The translations under genes were made by a program, and so were the position numbers. From JAJFKJ01 sp964443025 (GTDB lineage Bacteria; Pseudomonadota; Gammaproteobacteria; JABCZS01): a stretch of DNA of 5,217 bases. The stretch is taken from contig CAYUEL010000130.1 in NCBI GenBank assembly GCA_964443025.1, positions 1 through 5,217 of the forward strand, written 5' to 3'. Below are positions 1 to 5,217 of this stretch, one piece after another. The first letter of the stretch is position 1. Every line of letters starts with the position of its first letter. Below the pieces are notes generated by a model. It had not been told where the DNA came from. It made no database searches and worked only from the letters and a program-made list of their open reading frames with translations.

Positions 1-16
1 GCAAGCGAAAGCTTGC
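1..16 (+). promoter_or_regulatory. Perfect GAAA-tetraloop hairpin in the rpoB leader
   Basis: The sequence GCAAGC, GAAA, GCTTGC folds into a perfect 6-bp stem closed by a GNRA-type loop, a very stable RNA fold. It lies at the left edge, so the stem may continue outside the window. What follows is CAATCATATTG, not a run of T, so it does not look like a complete intrinsic terminator. In E. coli the rplL-rpoB spacer holds a partial attenuator and an RNase III processing site that set rpoBC expression relative to the ribosomal protein genes. A similar attenuation or processing role is inferred here from position only. Confidence 0.5.
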
Positions 17-53
17 CAATCATATTGTACCTTAATAGCGTAATGGCCTAGCC

Positions 54-59
54 AGAGGA
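54..59 (+). promoter_or_regulatory. Ribosome binding site of rpoB
   Basis: AGAGGA is a good Shine-Dalgarno match lying 6 bases before the ATG at 66. The reading frame upstream of that ATG meets a TAG stop at 36-38, and only a CTG at 63 could serve as another start in between, so this site and the ATG together fix the rpoB start. Confidence 0.8.
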
Positions 60-65
60 TCACTG

Positions 66-3000
66 ATGCCCAAGGTAAACGACCTGTCTTACACCGAAAT
101 CAGACGCATTCGTAAAGATTTTGGTAAGATCGAAAACATATTGCCTATTCCTAGCATGTTGGAAATGCAACGTCATTCTTATAATCAGGATTTTCTACAG
201 CTGGAAGCTCAGCCTGAAAAACGTGGCCCGACTGGGTTGCACGGGGCTTTCAGTAGTATTTTCCCGATTGTGAGTTATTCCGGAAATGCTGTATTAGAGT
301 ATGCGGGTTACCGATTAGGCACGCCATCTTTTGATGTGCCTGAATGCCAGATTCGTGGCGTTACCTACGCAGCACCTTTACGCGTTAAAATGCGCCTTGT
401 TATATATGATAAGGATGCCCCTGGTGATACAAAAGTTGTAAAAGATATTCGTGAACAAGAAGTTTACATGGGTGAATTACCCTTGATGACTGATACTTGT
501 TCATTCGTTATCAATGGTACTGAGCGTGTTATCGTATCGCAATTACAACGTTCACCTGGTTTATTTATCGAACACGATAAAGGTAAAACACATTCATCAG
601 GCAAGTTACTTTATTCTGCCCGCGTGATTCCTTACCGTGGTTCATGGTTGGATTTTGAATTTGATCCAAAAGATAATTTATATGTTCGTATTGATCGTCG
701 TCGCAAACTACCTGCAACTATTTTATTGCGTGCATTAGGTTTCGGTGTTGATGAAGTCCTAGGGATTTTCTTTGAAACGGTTAATTTTGAGCTAAAAGAA
801 AACAGCGTTAAGATGGAATTGGTTCCTGAGCGCTTACGTGGCGAGACAGCAATTGCTGATATTAAAGACAAAAAAGGTAATTTAATTGTCGGTACAGGCC
901 GTCGTATTACCGCACGTCATATTAAACAAATTGAAGAAGATAAGATTACTGAACTAGATGTTCCGCAAAATTATCTGGTTGGAAAATCACTTGCCAAATC
1001 TATCATTGATGAAACATCCGGTGAAGTGATTGCAGAAGGTAATGCAGAAATCACGTTGGAACTGCTTAATAAATTGAAACAAGCAGGCATTAAGAAAATC
1101 AGCACGTTATTTACCAATGACTTAGACAAAGGTGCATACATCTCTGAAACATTGCGTGTTGATCCAACCAGTTCTCAGCTTGAAGCATTAGTTGAAATTT
1201 ATCGCATGATGCGTCCTGGTGAACCACCGACGAAAGAAGCGGCCGAAAACTTGTTTGAAAGCTTGTTTTTCACTGCAGATCGTTATGATTTATCACCTGT
1301 AGGTCGCATGAAATTTAACCGTCGTGTTGGGCGCACAGAAGTAGAAGGCTCTGGCACACTCACGAAAGAAGATATTATTGCTGCGATGAAAACATTAATC
1401 GCGACACGTGATGGCCGTGGTGAAATGGATGATATCGATCACTTAGGTAACCGTCGTGTACGCAGCGTGGGTGAATTGGTTGAAAATCAATTCCGTGTAG
1501 GTTTAGTGCGTGTGGAACGTGCTGTCAAAGAACGTTTAAGTTTGGCTGACAGCGAAGAATCCATGCCACAAGATCTTGTGAATGCGAAACCTGTTTCTGC
1601 GGCAATTAAAGAGTTTTTTGGTTCAAGCCAATTGTCACAATTCATGGATCAAAACAACCCACTTTCTTCTGTTACGCATAAACGTCGTGTTTCTGCATTA
1701 GGGCCTGGTGGTTTAACGCGCGAACGCGCAGGGTTTGAAGTACGTGACGTACATGCAACGCATTACGGCCGCGTTTGCCCGATTGAAACGCCAGAGGGAC
1801 CAAACATTGGTTTGATCAACTCGTTATCTGTTTATGCGCGTACGAATAAATACGGCTTCTTGGAAACACCTTGCCGTAAAGTGGTTGATGCTCGCGTAAC
1901 CGATGAAATCGAGTACCTATCTGCAATCGACGAAGGCGATTATTACATCGCACAAGCCGGTGTGGATATGGATGGCAAAGGTCGTTTAACCAGCGACTTA
2001 GTTCCTTGCCGATACAAAAATGAATTTACATTAACAACTCCTGAAAATGTTAACTACCTAGACGTTTCGCCGCGTCAGATCGTATCGATTGCTGCTGCGT
2101 TGATTCCATTCCTTGAACATGATGACGCGAACCGCGCATTGATGGGATCAAACATGCAACGTCAAGCCGTTCCAACGTTGATATCGGATAAACCATTAGT
2201 AGGTACCGGTATTGAGCGCAGTGTTGCAACCGATTCAGGTGCAACAGTCGTTGCGGCACGTAGTGGTATTGTTGATGCGGTCGATGCGGGACGTATTGTT
2301 GTGCGTGTGACTGAAAAAGAAATACGTGCGAATGAAGCGGGCGTTGATATTTACAACCTCACCAAATATACACGTTCCAATCAAAACACTTGTGTGAATC
2401 AACGTCCGTTGGTACAACCTGGCGATAAGATTGCAAAAGGCGATGTGTTAGCGGATGGTTCTTCAACCGACATGGGTGAATTGGCATTAGGGCAAAACTT
2501 GCTTGTTGCGTTCATGCCTTGGAATGGTTACAACTTTGAAGACTCGATTTTAATATCTGAGCGTGTTGTGGAAGAAGATCGTTTCACATCCATTCATATC
2601 GAAGAACTCACGTGTATTTCGCGCGATACGAAATTAGGTCCTGAAGAAGTAACGGCAGATATTCCCAATGTGGGCGAATCTGCGTTGTCGAAACTGGATG
2701 AGTCAGGCATCGTTTATATCGGCGCGAAAGTGAAAGCGGGCGATATTCTGGTCGGTAAAGTAACCCCTAAAGGTGAAACACAATTAACACCTGAAGAAAA
2801 ATTGCTTCGTGCTATTTTCGGTGAAAAAGCATCTGACGTGAAAGATACATCTTTACGCGTACCCACCGGTATGAACGGTACCGTTATTAATGTACAAGTG
2901 TTTACGCGCGATGGCGTTGAGAAAGGCGACCGTGCGGAACAAATCGAAGAAGCTGAAATTGAAAAAGCACGTAAAGATCTTAACGATGAATACCGTATTC

Positions 3001-4166
3001 TTGAAGATGGTATTTATCAACGTATCGAAAAATTGCTTTTAGATAACGTTGCATCAGGCGGTCCTGGCGGCTTGAAATCAGGTACTAAAATCACTGAAGC
3101 GTATTTGCAAGAAACGCCACGTCATAAATGGTTTGAGATTCGCTTGCGCGATGATGATGCCAACCGCGATCTAGAAGCACTTAAAACGCAGCTTAAAAAT
3201 GAGCGCGCGGGATTTGATACACGTTTTGAAGAAAAACGTAAAAAATTAACACAAGGCGATGATCTATCTCCTGGCGTGTTGAAGATCGTAAAAGTTTACA
3301 TGGCGGTCAAACGTCGTATTCAACCGGGTGATAAAATGGCCGGACGTCACGGTAACAAAGGTGTTATTTCCACTATCGTTCCTGTGGAAGATATGCCTTA
3401 CCTCGCAGACGGCACGCCGGTGGATATCGTACTCAATCCGTTAGGCGTTCCTTCACGTATGAACGTGGGCCAAGTATTGGAAACACACTTAGGTTGGGCG
3501 GCACGTGGATTGGGCAACAAGATCAATGAAATGATCGAGGCACAATGCAAAGTAGGTGAGATTCGTGAATTCTTAATGAAGATTTATGGCTTAGGCAATG
3601 AAAATCAGAAAGAGGTTATTAAATCAATGTCTGATAAAGAATTATTGCGCTTAGCAAATAATCTCGTTGGTGGTGTTCCGATGGCAACACCGGTATTCGA
3701 CGGTGCGAGCGAAACGCAAATTAAAGAATTGTTGGCGTTGGCGGATCTACCTGAATCAGGACAAGCGAACTTGATTGACGGACGTACCGGCGAAACGTTT
3801 GATACACCTGTCACTGTGGGTTACATGTACATCCTGAAATTGCACCACTTGGTGGATGACAAGATGCATGCACGTTCAACGGGTTCGTATAGTTTGGTTA
3901 CGCAACAACCACTCGGTGGTAAAGCACAATTTGGTGGTCAGCGCTTCGGTGAGATGGAAGTGTGGGCACTCGAAGCATACGGTGCTGCGTATACGTTGCA
4001 AGAAATGTTAACGGTTAAATCAGATGACGTGATGGGTCGTACCAAGATGTACAAAAACATTGTTGACGGCGATCATCGCATGCAACCTGGTATGCCGGAA
4101 TCATTTAACGTATTAATTAGAGAGATTCGTTCGTTGGGTATTAACATAGAACTTGAGAACGAATAA
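66..4166 (+). CDS. rpoB: DNA-directed RNA polymerase subunit beta
   Basis: This is the complete beta subunit, 1366 residues (E. coli 1342), which forms one pincer of core RNA polymerase in the cytoplasm and half of its active site. Order seen: protrusion and lobe, with lineage insert 1 at about 236-355; rifampicin region 519-545; Asn-Phe-Glu-Asp (Glu825, Asp826) near the catalytic centre; flap with the sigma-binding tip helix near 913-919; lineage insert 2 at about 950-1067; nucleotide-contacting Lys1090 and Lys1098 in GDKMAGRHGNKG; and the C-terminal clamp ending in GINIELENE. Residues matching E. coli Asp516, His526 and Ser531 are the wild-type Asp528, His538 and Ser543, so rifampicin sensitivity is inferred. 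Extra length over E. coli is about 9 residues in the first 70, 3 more before the rifampicin region, and 13 in insert 2; one residue is lost near the C-terminus. The frame is intact throughout. It is probably co-transcribed with rplJL upstream (not in the window) and with rpoC. The identification is certain. Confidence 0.99.
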   Translation: MPKVNDLSYTEIRRIRKDFGKIENILPIPSMLEMQRHSYNQDFLQLEAQPEKRGPTGLHGAFSSIFPIVSYSGNAVLEYAGYRLGTPSFDVPECQIRGVTYAAPLRVKMRLVIYDKDAPGDTKVVKDIREQEVYMGELPLMTDTCSFVINGTERVIVSQLQRSPGLFIEHDKGKTHSSGKLLYSARVIPYRGSWLDFEFDPKDNLYVRIDRRRKLPATILLRALGFGVDEVLGIFFETVNFELKENSVKMELVPERLRGETAIADIKDKKGNLIVGTGRRITARHIKQIEEDKITELDVPQNYLVGKSLAKSIIDETSGEVIAEGNAEITLELLNKLKQAGIKKISTLFTNDLDKGAYISETLRVDPTSSQLEALVEIYRMMRPGEPPTKEAAENLFESLFFTADRYDLSPVGRMKFNRRVGRTEVEGSGTLTKEDIIAAMKTLIATRDGRGEMDDIDHLGNRRVRSVGELVENQFRVGLVRVERAVKERLSLADSEESMPQDLVNAKPVSAAIKEFFGSSQLSQFMDQNNPLSSVTHKRRVSALGPGGLTRERAGFEVRDVHATHYGRVCPIETPEGPNIGLINSLSVYARTNKYGFLETPCRKVVDARVTDEIEYLSAIDEGDYYIAQAGVDMDGKGRLTSDLVPCRYKNEFTLTTPENVNYLDVSPRQIVSIAAALIPFLEHDDANRALMGSNMQRQAVPTLISDKPLVGTGIERSVATDSGATVVAARSGIVDAVDAGRIVVRVTEKEIRANEAGVDIYNLTKYTRSNQNTCVNQRPLVQPGDKIAKGDVLADGSSTDMGELALGQNLLVAFMPWNGYNFEDSILISERVVEEDRFTSIHIEELTCISRDTKLGPEEVTADIPNVGESALSKLDESGIVYIGAKVKAGDILVGKVTPKGETQLTPEEKLLRAIFGEKASDVKDTSLRVPTGMNGTVINVQVFTRDGVEKGDRAEQIEEAEIEKARKDLNDEYRILEDGIYQRIEKLLLDNVASGGPGGLKSGTKITEAYLQETPRHKWFEIRLRDDDANRDLEALKTQLKNERAGFDTRFEEKRKKLTQGDDLSPGVLKIVKVYMAVKRRIQPGDKMAGRHGNKGVISTIVPVEDMPYLADGTPVDIVLNPLGVPSRMNVGQVLETHLGWAARGLGNKINEMIEAQCKVGEIREFLMKIYGLGNENQKEVIKSMSDKELLRLANNLVGGVPMATPVFDGASETQIKELLALADLPESGQANLIDGRTGETFDTPVTVGYMYILKLHHLVDDKMHARSTGSYSLVTQQPLGGKAQFGGQRFGEMEVWALEAYGAAYTLQEMLTVKSDDVMGRTKMYKNIVDGDHRMQPGMPESFNVLIREIRSLGINIELENE

Positions 4167-4170
4167 GGAG
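4165..4170 (+). promoter_or_regulatory. Ribosome binding site of rpoC, overlapping the rpoB stop
   Basis: AAGGAG is a near-perfect Shine-Dalgarno sequence whose first two bases are the end of the rpoB TAA stop (4164-4166). It sits 6 bases before the TTG at 4177, an optimal distance. It lies 24 bases before the next in-frame ATG at 4195, which is too far, so it decides in favour of TTG. The overlap with the stop codon suggests that ribosomes finishing rpoB may help initiation on rpoC. Confidence 0.85.
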
Positions 4171-4176
4171 ACTGAT

Positions 4177-5217
4177 TTGGACGGTTTATTCAACATGTTG
4201 AGAGAAGATGCCAGTGGTGAAGAATTTGATTCTATTCGCATAGAATTAGCGTCGCCTGAGAAGATCCGTTCTTGGTCTTTTGGCGAAGTAAAAAAGCCAG
4301 AGACCATCAATTACCGTACGTTCAAACCTGAGCGCGATGGTTTATTCTGCGCGAAGATATTTGGACCTGTTAAAGATTATGAATGCTTGTGCGGTAAATA
4401 CAAGCGCTTGAAACACCGTGGTATTGTGTGTGAGAAATGCGGTGTTGAAGTCACATTGGCAAAAGTGCGTCGTGAACGCATGGGTCATATTGAATTAGCC
4501 AGCCCCGTTGCACATATCTGGTTTTTAAAATCATTACCATCGCGTATTGGTTTGATTCTGGATATGACGTTGCGTGATATTGAACGTATCCTTTATTTTG
4601 AAGCTTATGTCGTAACCGATCCTGGCATGTCACCCTTAGAAAAAGGGCAGTTATTAACGGATGAAGGTTATCTTGATGCAACTGAACAATTTGGTGATGA
4701 ATTTGAAGCCAGCATGGGTGCAGAAGCTATTCGTGCATTGTTGAAAGAGATTAACGTTGAATCTGAAATCGTTGCGATTCGCGAAGCAATTGTTGAGACA
4801 AACTCTGATACGAAATTCAAAAAATATGCCAAACGTCTTAAAGTACTTGAGGCGTTTGCTTCATCAGGCAATAAACCTGAATGGATGATTTTAGAAACAT
4901 TGCCTGTGTTACCGCCGGATTTACGTCCATTGGTACCGTTGGATGGTGGACGTTTCGCAACGTCTGATCTGAATGATTTATACCGTCGTGTATTGAACCG
5001 TAATAACCGTTTGAAACGTTTGTTGGATTTGAATGCGCCCGATATTATCGTGCGTAACGAAAAACGGATGTTGCAAGAATCAGTGGATGCGCTGTTAGAT
5101 AACGGCCGTCGCGGTCGTGCGATCACCGGAAGCAATAAGCGTCCGTTGAAATCATTGGCCGACATGATTAAAGGTAAACAAGGTCGTTTCCGTCAAAACT
5201 TATTGGGTAAACGTGTG
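4177..5217 (+). CDS. rpoC: DNA-directed RNA polymerase subunit beta-prime, N-terminal part (cut by window edge)
   Basis: The first 347 codons of the beta-prime subunit, the other pincer of RNA polymerase; the E. coli protein has about 1400 residues. The frame is open to the last base. Alignment with E. coli appears gap-free. Seen are the zinc-binding domain with Cys70, Cys72, Cys85 and Cys88; the motif SWSFGEVKKPETINYRTF; the PDLRPLVPLDGGRFATSDLN region leading into the lid; the clamp helices at about 264-308 that bind sigma region 2; the rudder; and the start of switch 2, ending at LGKRV. The catalytic Asn-Ala-Asp-Phe-Asp-Gly-Asp motif, trigger loop and bridge helix lie beyond the edge and cannot be checked. 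The start is taken as TTG at 4177: it has the ribosome binding site and gives the E. coli N-terminal length, with the EEFD motif at residues 15-18 in both. It follows rpoB by 10 bases and is surely in the same operon. The alternative start is ATG at 4195, six codons in, which is less likely. Confidence 0.97.
   Translation, partial: MDGLFNMLREDASGEEFDSIRIELASPEKIRSWSFGEVKKPETINYRTFKPERDGLFCAKIFGPVKDYECLCGKYKRLKHRGIVCEKCGVEVTLAKVRRERMGHIELASPVAHIWFLKSLPSRIGLILDMTLRDIERILYFEAYVVTDPGMSPLEKGQLLTDEGYLDATEQFGDEFEASMGAEAIRALLKEINVESEIVAIREAIVETNSDTKFKKYAKRLKVLEAFASSGNKPEWMILETLPVLPPDLRPLVPLDGGRFATSDLNDLYRRVLNRNNRLKRLLDLNAPDIIVRNEKRMLQESVDALLDNGRRGRAITGSNKRPLKSLADMIKGKQGRFRQNLLGKRV

Noticed and set aside
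1..16. Intrinsic terminator
   Set aside because: There is no T run after the stem, and full termination just before rpoB would make little sense.
13..41. Possible promoter: TTGCCA at 13-18 as a -35 box with TAGCGT at 36-41 as a -10 box, 17 bases apart
   Set aside because: The -10 match is only 3 of 6, and the -35-like bases are part of the hairpin at 1-16 and the bases after it. rpoB is normally transcribed from upstream promoters of the ribosomal protein operon.
43..51. Minimal leader frame ATG GCC TAG
   Set aside because: Two codons with no ribosome binding site before them; chance occurrence is likely.
44..54. Small hairpin TGGC, CTA, GCCA next to the rpoB ribosome binding site
   Set aside because: A stem of only 4 bp with a 3-base loop is expected often by chance and is too weak to claim as a control element without covariation.
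1620..1700. Rifampicin-resistance mutations in the classic region
   Set aside because: All the usual resistance positions, including Asp528, His538 and Ser543 (E. coli 516, 526, 531), are wild type; only Ser535, Val536 and Val542 differ from E. coli, as ordinary substitutions.
4195..4197. ATG as the rpoC start
   Set aside because: It is 24 bases from the Shine-Dalgarno sequence and would drop six residues that align without gaps to the E. coli N-terminus.
4668..5165. A 165-codon open frame on the minus strand inside rpoC
   Set aside because: It lies wholly antisense to highly conserved rpoC codons. The protein is Ser/Arg/Asn-rich as expected from a reverse-frame reading, resembles no family I know, and I noticed no clear ribosome binding site. 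It is a shadow frame, as are the shorter minus-strand frames at 632-871, 2050-2259, 2235-2417, 3605-3814, 4113-4310 and 4451-4681.
1..5217. A new biological system, mobile element, CRISPR array or RNA gene
   Set aside because: Nearly every base is accounted for by two intact, well-conserved housekeeping genes. I saw no repeats, transposase-like frames or structured RNA beyond the edge hairpin.

Overview
This window is a conserved core-transcription locus from a gammaproteobacterium. It holds a complete rpoB (RNA polymerase beta subunit) followed 10 bases later, on the same strand, by the first 347 codons of rpoC (beta-prime subunit), which runs off the right edge. Both proteins read like the Escherichia coli subunits with only small indels. 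RpoB carries the two large lineage inserts found in the enteric protein. It also has an extra Gly/Pro/Lys-rich turn in the second insert that, from memory, resembles Pseudomonas-type rather than enteric proteins. Codon usage leans to A/T in third positions. I would say Gammaproteobacteria outside the Enterobacterales, possibly a Legionella/Coxiella-like lineage, but the sequence alone does not let me name a genus.

Layout: positions 1-65 are a leader, presumably the end of the spacer after rplL. It holds a perfect 6-bp hairpin with a GAAA loop at the very edge and a ribosome binding site for rpoB. Positions 66-4166 are rpoB. Positions 4167-4176 are the intergenic gap, and together with the last base of the rpoB stop codon it forms a strong ribosome binding site. 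From 4177 to the edge is rpoC, which appears to start at a TTG codon. No non-coding stretch exceeds 65 bases. The minus strand holds only shadow reading frames.

The two genes encode the two largest subunits of one enzyme. Tight spacing on one transcript fits the near-equal supply needed for assembly with the alpha dimer and omega. No mobile element, CRISPR array, tRNA, rRNA or candidate new system was seen; this is an ordinary housekeeping region. The few points worth a second look are the rpoC start codon, the edge hairpin, and small deviations in RpoB.
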